Part shown: one piece after another, positions 34,077 to 40,753 of the stretch
How positions within the stretch are numbered: position 1 is the first letter of the stretch
Layout of the letters: every line of letters begins with the position of its first letter
Source: Bacteroidales bacterium
GTDB lineage: Bacteria; Bacteroidota; Bacteroidia; Bacteroidales; VadinHA17
Assembly: GCA_009877105.1 (NCBI GenBank)
Contig: WXFD01000057.1
Span: forward strand, 1-40,753
Reading direction: 5' to 3'
DNA length: 40,753 bases
Notes under the pieces: generated by a model
What the model was told of the DNA's origin: nothing
Database searches by the model: none
The model's input: only the letters and a program-made list of their open reading frames with translations
Position numbers and translations under genes: made by a program

Positions 34077-35513
34077 ATGTTGTCAACAAAACTGATATTA
34101 AGACATTTCCGGACCATTCTTCTTTCATTGCTCTGCAGTGGTCCCTTGCATGCACAAAGATCCAGTATTGATACAACTGATTATCTGCCATATTATTATG
34201 ACCAGGCTGCAGAATTCAATCTGATAATTGCAGCATCAAAAGGTTACAGCAGTGAAATTGACAGGCTCATCAGCAAGGGAGCGAATCCGGAGGCTGAAAC
34301 CATCGAGGGTGCAACTCCTCTCATCTATGCCGTTGCCAACAATCATACGGATGCGGTAAAGTCGCTGCTGGCACACGGGGTCGATGTAAATAAAACAACG
34401 GAAAACAACCTGACGCCCCTGCTTATTTCAGTAAAAAACCAGAATATTGAAATATCCGAAGCCCTTATAAGGGCTGGAGCAGAAATTAACAAAACAGACC
34501 GGTACGGAGCTGCTCCCCTGCATTACGCCGTGATATACGGTGGTTTTTATATCACTGATCTCCTGCTTTATTACGAAGCTGACTGCAATCTTAAAGCGGG
34601 CGACGGTACCACCCCGCTGATGGCTGCAATATGGGCCGGATATGCTGATATAGCCGATCTGCTCATTCAGAACGGAGCCAACATGGAAGCCCGGGATAAA
34701 GACGGATTCACCCCGTTTCTCATTGCGGCCCAGAACGGCGATACTCTCCTGATGAACCTGCTTTTGAAATACGGAGTTGACCTGTATGAAAAGAACGCTT
34801 TCAACTTCGATGCACTGGGCATTGCCATCGAATCGAATCAGAAACCTGCCGTAGAGATGCTCCTGTCCCGCGGAAACGAGTGGAACTCGGGTGATCATTC
34901 AGGTATTAACCCTTACCAGATTGCTGCTGCATCGGGAAGAAAGGAATTCAGGGATATGCTTGAAAAGAAAAATGTTCCGGGCAGAATACAACCGTCAATA
35001 AGTGAAATGGCAGTGCTTCTTTCAACCAGGGTTACCGGCGGAGGATTATTCACCGGAGTCAGCCTTCTGTTCAGGGATCCCATGACAGAGGCAGGTTTTA
35101 TGGCCGGATTCGACATAAAACCCTGGTATTCAAGAGTAATGATCCAGGATAATGAGACCCTTTTTTACCAGTACCGTGACAGGAGCGCATTGGCATATGC
35201 AGGAATTTTCAAGGATTTCAGACTGACAGGTGATTACAGGAAGACCAGGCTGATGCTAACTGCCTCCATATCTGCTGCCTATACATTCGGCAACAAACTA
35301 AGGGGCACAAATATTGAACCGGAAAGCAAATTCAGACTGAACCCCGGAGCTGGAATTAAATTACAGAAAAAACGCCTGATGCTGACAGCCGGTCTGGAAT
35401 ATCTTAATTCGCCCTATTACAGGGTCGGCCCTGTATGGCTGAGGACAGGCCTGGCCTGGAACATCCAGTTCAGAAAAACCAGATCACCCGGAAAAACAAT
35501 TAAATGGTATTGA
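34077..35513 (+). CDS. Exported ankyrin-repeat protein with C-terminal beta-barrel domain
   Basis: A 478-residue secreted protein. After a signal peptide (about residues 1-26, ending GPLHAQ) there are about eight ankyrin repeats up to residue 310 (for example GATPLIYAVANNHTDAVKSL and DGFTPFLIAAQNGDTLLMNL). The last 165 residues alternate polar and hydrophobic residues with aromatic girdles and repeated RLMLTA motifs, as expected for an outer-membrane barrel of about eight strands. Ankyrin repeats bind proteins, so it could present a binding surface in the periplasm from an outer-membrane anchor; this is inference. ATG 34017 is in frame but lies upstream of the predicted promoter. Confidence 0.8.
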   Translation: MLSTKLILRHFRTILLSLLCSGPLHAQRSSIDTTDYLPYYYDQAAEFNLIIAASKGYSSEIDRLISKGANPEAETIEGATPLIYAVANNHTDAVKSLLAHGVDVNKTTENNLTPLLISVKNQNIEISEALIRAGAEINKTDRYGAAPLHYAVIYGGFYITDLLLYYEADCNLKAGDGTTPLMAAIWAGYADIADLLIQNGANMEARDKDGFTPFLIAAQNGDTLLMNLLLKYGVDLYEKNAFNFDALGIAIESNQKPAVEMLLSRGNEWNSGDHSGINPYQIAAASGRKEFRDMLEKKNVPGRIQPSISEMAVLLSTRVTGGGLFTGVSLLFRDPMTEAGFMAGFDIKPWYSRVMIQDNETLFYQYRDRSALAYAGIFKDFRLTGDYRKTRLMLTASISAAYTFGNKLRGTNIEPESKFRLNPGAGIKLQKKRLMLTAGLEYLNSPYYRVGPVWLRTGLAWNIQFRKTRSPGKTIKWY

Positions 35514-35518
35514 TCCGC

Positions 35519-35941
35519 ATGAAAGAGGCAATCAGAATCTTTGCAATTATACTGATGGTATTATGTTTTTCCTGCGAGGGCAGCAAATGGCTCGTTAATT
35601 GTGAAGACTGCTACAGCGAAGAACCGGTTGAGACAGTTGTCAGAATAAAGCTCAGGGACATTCAGGCGCCTGTTACCATTAAAATTTACGACGGTGACCT
35701 GGAAGACAATATTATCCTGACCTCATTTGAGGCATATGGTTCAGAATACACCGTCAATACCGGAATAAATAAAAAACTGACCTTCACCGCCACATACAAC
35801 ATTTCCGGCAGGGTTTACATCGCCGTCGATTCAACGGTTCCCCGCGTGAAGTACGAGAAAGATCTTTGCGACAATCCCTGTTATTACGTTTATGACAATA
35901 TCGTTGACCTCCGTCTCAGGAGAACGGTTCCCGGCAGCTAG
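35519..35941 (+). CDS. Small lipoprotein of unknown function
   Basis: A 140-residue protein with a lipoprotein leader ending LMVLCFSC and then a small cysteine-containing beta domain (NCEDCYSEEP near its start, DLCDNPCYYVYDN near its end), suggesting two disulfides. I do not recognise a family. It starts 5 bp after the ankyrin-barrel stop codon, so the two are surely co-transcribed and may form an outer-membrane complex. An earlier in-frame ATG at 35504 overlaps the ankyrin gene and gives a poorer leader. Confidence 0.75.
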   Translation: MKEAIRIFAIILMVLCFSCEGSKWLVNCEDCYSEEPVETVVRIKLRDIQAPVTIKIYDGDLEDNIILTSFEAYGSEYTVNTGINKKLTFTATYNISGRVYIAVDSTVPRVKYEKDLCDNPCYYVYDNIVDLRLRRTVPGS

Positions 35942-35958
35942 ACAGCCAGATTTCCGGA

Positions 35959-36912
35959 TCATGCATCCTCATTGCGGAAAATGGGAACTCCGGCAAGTCC
36001 TTTTTTCCTGATCTCTGCTACTTCCTCGTTACTTAACGGGCCGAGTTCGTTTCTCATTTCCAGTACGAGTTTATAGAGTTCCGTCTGGCCCGAAGGTACG
36101 ACAGCTGTCACCGGATGTGACAGTGCAAAACGCAACCCCATCCGTATTTCATCAGGGGTTGAAAGCGGTTCATACCAGCATTTCGGATATTTGGACCGGT
36201 CGGCTCCATCCTTCCAGGGACCCCTGGCCATGGCCTTCAGAGCCAGAATTCCGAGGTTTTTCTGATGAGCCTTTTCCATAACCTGCGGGCCGAAATTACC
36301 GGCATACCAGGTTGCATAGTTAAACGGGAAGAGAATGGTGTCAAAATCAAAACGATCCATCAGTGCCATGGCAGCCTGTACCGAATGGGCTGTGAAACCG
36401 ATAAATCTGATCTTGCCTTCTTTCCGTGCTTCAATAAAAGTTTCCATGGCCCCTCCCGGGCCGAGAAGCCGGTCAACATCTTCCATCAGTGTAACGGCAT
36501 GGTGCTGATAAAGGTCAAAATGATCCGTACGGAGATTCTTCAATGATTGTTCCAGTTCCTTACGTGCACCCTCCCTGGTCCTTTCAGTGGTTTTGCATGC
36601 GAGGAACACATCCTTTCTGTATGGTTCAAGAGCCGGACCAAGCTTAATTTCAGCATCCCCGTAAGTTGGAGCCACGTCAAAGTAGTTAATGCCCGAGCTT
36701 ATAGCCATTTTTACAAGTAAGGAGGCATCTTCATGTGATTCATCCATGACAACAACTCCTCCAAATCCCAGCACTGAAAGCATTTCTCCGGTCCTCCCCA
36801 GCGCCCTTTTTTCTATTTTACCCGGCACTGACAACCTGGAGAGGCCTGAAAGATCAGCCGGGAACATGGATATTATAAGGTGCTGCTGCCGATGCAGTTT
36901 TGATAAAATCAC
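35959..36912 (-). CDS. Aldo/keto reductase with an out-of-frame Tat leader
   Basis: A reductase of about 300 residues with the aldo/keto reductase fold: KRALGRTGEMLSVLGFGG, tetrad segments NYFDVAPTYGDAE (Asp, Tyr), FLACKTTERT (Lys) and LYQHHAVT (His), and GKIRFIGFTAHS. This frame can begin only at GTG 36912 or ATG 36867 and then has no proper leader. In the next frame a typical Tat start, MKRRDFIKTASAAA, begins at ATG 36922 and runs into a stop at 36854-36856. A single-base indel between about 36857 and 36895 would join them. Either the gene is frameshifted or the assembly has an error. Confidence 0.85.
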   Translation of the reverse strand: MILSKLHRQQHLIISMFPADLSGLSRLSVPGKIEKRALGRTGEMLSVLGFGGVVVMDESHEDASLLVKMAISSGINYFDVAPTYGDAEIKLGPALEPYRKDVFLACKTTERTREGARKELEQSLKNLRTDHFDLYQHHAVTLMEDVDRLLGPGGAMETFIEARKEGKIRFIGFTAHSVQAAMALMDRFDFDTILFPFNYATWYAGNFGPQVMEKAHQKNLGILALKAMARGPWKDGADRSKYPKCWYEPLSTPDEIRMGLRFALSHPVTAVVPSGQTELYKLVLEMRNELGPLSNEEVAEIRKKGLAGVPIFRNEDA

Positions 36913-37074
36913 GTCGTTTCATCTGGTCAGTTATTATGTTTCAACCATAAAAGATACGAATTCTTTTTCTGGTATCTGTCAAACCAGGCATTAATTTTTC
37001 ATACCGCAGTGAAAAATCAAAATGACGATCCTGCGGATTATTTATCCGAAAAAAAACCTTACATTAAGTATCTT

Positions 37075-37082
37075 TAACTTTG
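37075..37082 (+). promoter_or_regulatory. -7 element of the UPF0316 gene
   Basis: TAACTTTG matches the -7 consensus and lies 16 bp before ATG 37099, so the leader would be about 12 nt. No TTTG is present at -33. Confidence 0.5.
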
Positions 37083-37098
37083 GCAAAAACTCTGGGAT

Positions 37099-37698
37099 AT
37101 GGAAACTTCATTCTTCAACTCGGCAACCTTCAATTACATTATCATACCGGTAATGATCTTCCTTGCAAGGATATGTGATGTATCGATTGGGACCATGCGG
37201 ATAATATTTGTCTCAAAGGGCAAGAAAAACATCGCCCCTGTCCTTGGCTTTTTTGAAGTACTCATATGGATCACTGCCATAAGTAAAATAATGCAGAACC
37301 TCGACAATTACATAAATTATGTAGCCTATGCGGCAGGCTTTGCCACAGGAAATTTCATAGGTATGATCATTGAGGAGAAGCTTGCAATGGGAATCCAGAT
37401 GATCAGGGTTTTTGCTCACGAACGCGGCAGGGACCTTGTTCAGATACTTAACAGCAATGGTTTTGGTGCCACATCGGTGGAGGCCCATGGTGCGATAGAG
37501 AAGGTTCATCTTGTATATTCCATTGTCCACAGGCATGAACTTGCAAACGTGCTTGAGCTGATCAATGAATTCAATCCCAAGGCGTTTTTTACGATTGAAG
37601 ATGTAAAGTCGGTTAATGAAGGTATTTTCACACCAAGAAAACCGGCCACCATACTGCCATTTTCAAATATCCTGAGGGAATGGCGGAAAGGGAAATGA
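37099..37698 (+). CDS. UPF0316/DUF2179 membrane protein
   Basis: A 199-residue protein with three N-terminal membrane segments (IIIPVMIFLARICDVSIG, then NIAPVLGFFEVLIWITAI, then YVAYAAGFATGNFIG) and a C-terminal soluble domain of the DUF2179 type (VEAHGAIEKVHLVYSIVHR). The family is UPF0316; its function is unknown, and the cytoplasmic domain is thought to bind a small ligand or nucleotide. It is followed after 39 bp by another membrane protein gene on the same strand. Confidence 0.87.
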   Translation: METSFFNSATFNYIIIPVMIFLARICDVSIGTMRIIFVSKGKKNIAPVLGFFEVLIWITAISKIMQNLDNYINYVAYAAGFATGNFIGMIIEEKLAMGIQMIRVFAHERGRDLVQILNSNGFGATSVEAHGAIEKVHLVYSIVHRHELANVLELINEFNPKAFFTIEDVKSVNEGIFTPRKPATILPFSNILREWRKGK

Positions 37699-37737
37699 AA
37701 GTTTATATTTTTGCTTAAAGATTTCACATTATTCAGC

Positions 37738-38667
37738 ATGAATGATTTCAGCAGGCATCCGCTATACAGGATCCATACTCTTAACAGTGCCATGAGTTCA
37801 ATGTGGGCATTTTACAGAAAGAATTTCACGGTGCTTTTCATCATGTCGCTTGCAGTGTCGCTGATGACTCAGTTTGTTTCGACCCGGATAGATTTTGCAG
37901 GGATGCAGACAATCACGGATCCGCAGGAAATGCTGTCAGAAATGAGAGGTTATGCTGCCCCGTTGCTGCTGATAGCAATTCTCAATCTCCTGTTCACCAC
38001 AGTGCTCCAATACTATGTTATATATAATCCTGTTGACGAAAGCAATAATATTGTCAGATCCCTGGTCAGTTCCCTACGGTATTTCGTTCCGTACATAATT
38101 ATACTCATACTCCTGGCATTTTTCGGGTCAATGCTCATTGTGCTGGGTCTGGCGGCCCTTATTGTGGGCGCGTTTCTTGCTGCCCTATATGTATTTACCG
38201 TTTACCTTTTCATTTTACCGGTTATGATGTCTGAAGGTCCCAGTATTGCAAATACAATTTCACGAACCATAAGGCTGGCACACAGGAATTTCTGGACCAA
38301 TGCCGGCTGGACGGCAGTATTTCTCGTCATTCTGATTGTTGTAACCGTCATTTTTTCAGGTCTGATCCTGCTTCCCTTTTCCGGAAGCTTTCTGAAGGTA
38401 TTTACCAATCCTGAAGCTGCCGGAGCCGTTGCAGAACTTGCCTCAAATCCTCTCTACTTTATCCTGACTGCTGTTGTCAATGCCCTGGTGTTCCCCCTGA
38501 TGCCGGTGTTTGCCTGTATTCTGTATTTCAATGGCCGGGCAGGGGAAGATCAAATTTCCGATGCCGGTGCGAATCGTGATGAAGACAACGGAAGGAACGT
38601 TAGGATTGAAGATCTGTATGCAAGGCCTTCACCTGAGGAGGATACAGCTGCCGGCGAGAAGGAATAA
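37738..38667 (+). CDS. Polytopic membrane protein of unknown function
   Basis: A 309-residue protein with about six membrane segments (for example FTVLFIMSLAVSLMT, AAPLLLIAILNLLFTTVL, FVPYIIILILLAFFG, LAALIVGAFLAALYVF) and an acidic cytoplasmic tail (QISDAGANRDEDNGRN, EEDTAAGEKE). The pattern resembles the uncharacterised membrane proteins of Bacteroidota with interrupted DUF4013-like helices, but I cannot name the family. ATG 37738 is preferred over the in-frame TTG at 37711. It follows the UPF0316 gene by 39 bp and precedes the oxidoreductase by 82 bp. Confidence 0.75.
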   Translation: MNDFSRHPLYRIHTLNSAMSSMWAFYRKNFTVLFIMSLAVSLMTQFVSTRIDFAGMQTITDPQEMLSEMRGYAAPLLLIAILNLLFTTVLQYYVIYNPVDESNNIVRSLVSSLRYFVPYIIILILLAFFGSMLIVLGLAALIVGAFLAALYVFTVYLFILPVMMSEGPSIANTISRTIRLAHRNFWTNAGWTAVFLVILIVVTVIFSGLILLPFSGSFLKVFTNPEAAGAVAELASNPLYFILTAVVNALVFPLMPVFACILYFNGRAGEDQISDAGANRDEDNGRNVRIEDLYARPSPEEDTAAGEKE

Positions 38668-38749
38668 GCACCCTTCAGCTGAAGAACAACCGATACCTGG
38701 GAAATTACCGTATCAAAAAAAGAAGCAAAAAATCCAAACCTGAAGTAAG

Positions 38750-39742
38750 ATGAAAAACGCAGCAGTTGTCGGATTCGGATTCATGGGAATGACTCATGCC
38801 AGGAACATAATGAAGCTCAGGGATCTCCATCTTTCGGCCATCGTTGATCCCAATCCTGCCCTGTTCAGCGGTACTGCGCCCGTAAAATCGGGCAACATCA
38901 ACACTGGCGATTCTCCGGCGGGGGAATTTGAATCAGTCAGCAAATATGCTGATCTTGACAAATGCCTGGATTCAGAAGATATTGATGCTGTAATAATTTG
39001 TGTCCATACGGGTCTGCATTACGAAATGGCAATGAAAGCCCTGGGCAGGGGCAAGCATGTATTCGTTGAGAAGCCTTTTTGCCTGGACATCAGTCAGGCA
39101 CAGGAAATAATTGATCTTTCCAGGCAGAAGGACAGGATACTGATGGTGGGGCATGTGGTACGGTTCATGAGTCCGTACAGGCTGCTGAAAGAATGGTCAG
39201 GCAATGAAACGTTTGGCAAGCCTGAATTCTTTCATTTCTGGAGGTTCTGCGGTGTTCCGGCATGGGGGCAGTGGAATGAGGAGCAGACCGTGAAAGCCTC
39301 GGGAGGCGCGCTGTTCGACCTGGTGATACATGATATTGATTTCGCCAGCTACGTTCTCGGAGCTCCCGACGATATTAGATCCGTCAGCCTTGCCGGCCGG
39401 CAGAGCAGTCATGATTATATTTCGGCAATCTGGAATTACCCGTCCAGCGGAATCAATGTCAGAATTGAAGGAGGGAACATATTCCATGGCAGTTTTCCCT
39501 TCACTGCAGGGTATTCCGCCCGTTTTGAAAGGGCCAGCGTACATTACAGCACTTCGAACGGCAATGAAATAATTATTTCGGATGAGACTGAAGTAAAAAA
39601 AATACCTACCGGTGATCCGGGAGCAGGATACTATGAAGAAATGTCGTATTTTTCTGACTGCATTGCAACCAACCGGCAGCCGTCACTCTGTATGCCTGAA
39701 TCATCCCTCGGATCAGTGGCATTGTGTTACAGGCATATATGA
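38750..39742 (+). CDS. Gfo/Idh/MocA-family oxidoreductase
   Basis: A 330-residue cytoplasmic NAD(P)-dependent dehydrogenase, typically acting on sugars, inositols or related polyols. The Rossmann motif AVVGFGFMGMTHARN (residues 5-19) and GKHVFVEKPFCLDISQAQ with the catalytic lysine of EKP (near residue 109) are intact, as is the DLVIHDIDFASYVLG segment. The end, ALCYRHI, stops a few residues short of the usual length, with transposase debris 230 bp downstream, so a slight 3' truncation is possible. There is no signal peptide, unlike the GH109-like member at 9939. Confidence 0.87.
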   Translation: MKNAAVVGFGFMGMTHARNIMKLRDLHLSAIVDPNPALFSGTAPVKSGNINTGDSPAGEFESVSKYADLDKCLDSEDIDAVIICVHTGLHYEMAMKALGRGKHVFVEKPFCLDISQAQEIIDLSRQKDRILMVGHVVRFMSPYRLLKEWSGNETFGKPEFFHFWRFCGVPAWGQWNEEQTVKASGGALFDLVIHDIDFASYVLGAPDDIRSVSLAGRQSSHDYISAIWNYPSSGINVRIEGGNIFHGSFPFTAGYSARFERASVHYSTSNGNEIIISDETEVKKIPTGDPGAGYYEEMSYFSDCIATNRQPSLCMPESSLGSVALCYRHI

Positions 39743-39758
39743 TATTTAAGCAGCAGAG

Positions 39759-39782
39759 GCCGGCAGTACTTAAGTTGCCGGC
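39759..39782 (+). terminator. Candidate hairpin terminator after the oxidoreductase
   Basis: A 7-bp GC-rich stem (GCCGGCA at 39759-39765, TGCCGGC at 39776-39782) with a 10-nt loop. A T-run appears only about ten bases later, so termination would be weak. Confidence 0.4.
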
Positions 39783-39975
39783 GGGATGATCATTTTTAAC
39801 GGTAATTTTATACAAAATATAAAGTTGGTTTTATTGCCTGGAATAAGGTTTATGACACGATACTTCGTATCAAAATCGGCAAGATCTGTCTTCACGCGTC
39901 CACCCGGACCAGCGGCGATTTATGCCGGTAATCTTTTTCCTAATTTTATCGGTCCAGGATCATTAATAATGCGAA

Positions 39976-40347
39976 TTAAGAGTTAAAAATTAAGTAAATG
40001 AAAGCTGCTGCGATTTTTTCAAAGACATGCACGAGCAAACCTTTAGTAGATCGCACTTTGGACGCTCTTTGAATATCTGTTTTGTCAATGAACCAGTTGA
40101 ATAATGATTCAATAGGTTGTTTCACCCTTGATACCGCCCTGAAGTATAGATCATTAGCTGCTTTCCCCCATTGGTTTGTTGTCTCCGGGTGGCCCTTTAC
40201 GCCTTTAACCGGTGTTAATATTTCGGAATTACAAGTTCTTGCCATATACTTCAATAGTTCGGTATCCTGGTAAATCTTGTCACCATAAAAACTACGATTG
40301 GGTGAAAGTAGCATGACATCTGGGGTATTGGCCGGGTGGGAGGTGAG
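39976..40347 (-). pseudogene. 5'-truncated DDE transposase
   Basis: An open frame of 124 codons that keeps only the C-terminal third of a DDE transposase of the IS4/IS5/IS982-like class. The segment YGDKIYQDTEL matches the second acidic motif, and QPIESLFNWFIDKTDIQ with the trailing RSTKGLLVHVFEKIAAAF holds the third acidic residue. The N-terminal part with the first aspartate is missing: the frame is closed by a TAA at 40348-40350 just upstream and nothing in other frames resembles the rest. An ATG at 40314 would allow a 112-residue product, probably inactive. Confidence 0.75.
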
Positions 40348-40404
40348 TTACCATCATTGGTATTGTCCAGCTCCTGCGGTGCTGAACAGTCAGGGGGGGC
40401 CGAG

Positions 40405-40482
40405 CCTCCGATTTCACCGGAGGTTATTGTTATCCTTCTCATTCTGAGAAGGCTCCGGCTGACGGATGCTCCTTCGGAGCAT
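40405..40482. repeat. Cluster of three short hairpins
   Basis: Three perfect stem-loops in 78 bp: CCTCCG (40405-40410) with CGGAGG (40418-40423); CCTTCTC (40434-40440) with GAGAAGG (40446-40452); ATGCTCC (40466-40472) with GGAGCAT (40476-40482). Loops are 7, 5 and 3 nt. A weaker CTCT/AGAG pair follows near 40486. No T-runs follow. The region is non-coding. Confidence 0.65.
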
Positions 40483-40592
40483 TTCTCTGCCAGAGAGTTA
40501 TGTTACGTGGGAAAGCTATCAACTTCAATATTATTCATACCGTTGGATGGCAGTAGAAGAGAGGTATCTTCTGAAGGGAAGTATGAGCTTCT

Positions 40593-40753
40593 GCGAAGGT
40601 CAGATGCGAAGCATCCGGAAAAATACACGTAGAAGTCGTATTATAAGGGGGAAATTGTTCTTTCCGCGAAGGTCAGATGCGAAGCATCCGGAAAAATTTA
40701 CGTAGAAGTCATATTATAAGGGGGAAATTGTTCTTTCCGCGAAGGTCAGATGC
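40593..40753. repeat. 73-bp tandem repeat, cut by the window end
   Basis: Two complete units (40593-40665 and 40666-40738) differ at three positions only, and the first 15 bases of a third unit end the window. Each unit contains the dyad GATGC-GAA-GCATC, bracketed by TTCCG and CGGAA, and ends in a GGGGGAAATTG stretch. The unit length is not a multiple of three and all frames have stops, so it does not encode repeats. The same GGATGC/GCAT hairpin theme appears in the hairpin cluster at 40466-40482. Confidence 0.85.

Noticed and set aside
39786..39986. 66-codon plus-strand frame after the oxidoreductase
   Set aside because: No ribosome site, no recognisable motif, and it runs into the transposase remnant.
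40336..40705. Plus-strand open frames across the hairpin and repeat region
   Set aside because: They follow repeat sequence with no recognisable domain, the repeat unit is not a multiple of three, and the composition is not protein-like.
40593..40753. Tandem repeat as a CRISPR array
   Set aside because: The units abut without variable spacers and are nearly identical over their full 73 bp.

Overview
The window looks like a chromosomal segment of a Bacteroidota bacterium, probably an anaerobic or fermentative Bacteroidales/Marinilabiliales-type organism known from a metagenome. This rests on a SusC/SusD pair, a PorT-type barrel, Bacteroidota-style promoters (TTTG, about 19 bp, TAnnTTTG), weak Shine-Dalgarno sites, many lipoproteins, Tat-exported Gfo/Idh proteins and the indolepyruvate oxidoreductase IorAB. 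No rRNA, tRNA, CRISPR array or phage was found. The sequence is mostly ordinary core and accessory chromosome; the last 0.8 kb is mobile-element debris and repeats.

Layout. 1-6.8 kb: AmmeMemoRadiSam-type radical SAM enzyme, a small conserved protein, a class IV aminotransferase, a DnaQ-like exonuclease fused to a GIY-YIG/UvrC-like module, a DUF47 + PiT phosphate uptake pair, and an AlkD-like alkylation repair protein. 6.8-11.4 kb: exported M20 amidohydrolase and gamma-glutamyltransferase in tandem, facing a Tat-exported GH109-like oxidoreductase. 11.7-13.0 kb: thioredoxin, a small DUF6132-like membrane protein and a Crp/Fnr regulator, with a near-perfect CRP-type palindrome between regulator and target. 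13.1-17.9 kb: murB, mltG, a half-size TSUP transporter, a PorT-like barrel, a PIG-L deacetylase preceded by an orphan terminator (possible small RNA or attenuator), and a zinc-ribbon protein.

18.0-27.3 kb, minus strand: a nutrient-acquisition locus of a large FG-GAP/ASPIC surface lipoprotein, an unrecognised lipoprotein, SusC and SusD, closed by a strong terminator. It contains no glycoside hydrolase, so the substrate is unknown. 27.5-30.2 kb: ssb, then iorBA, with an unexplained inverted repeat between them. 30.4-34.0 kb: a carboxypeptidase-regulatory-domain protein coupled to a TonB-like protein, then an SRAP (YedK/HMCES) protein coupled to an exported serine hydrolase. 34.1-39.7 kb: a periplasmic ankyrin protein with a predicted outer-membrane barrel plus a lipoprotein, an aldo/keto reductase whose Tat leader is out of frame, a UPF0316 membrane protein, a polytopic membrane protein and a Gfo/Idh oxidoreductase. 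39.9-40.75 kb: a 5'-truncated transposase, three short hairpins, and a 73-bp tandem repeat that runs off the window.

The observations most worth follow-up are the CRP-type operator with apparent class II spacing, the unknown lipoprotein in the SusCD/FG-GAP locus, the ankyrin-barrel fusion, the orphan terminator, and the terminal repeats. I did not find a clear-cut new defence or mobile system.
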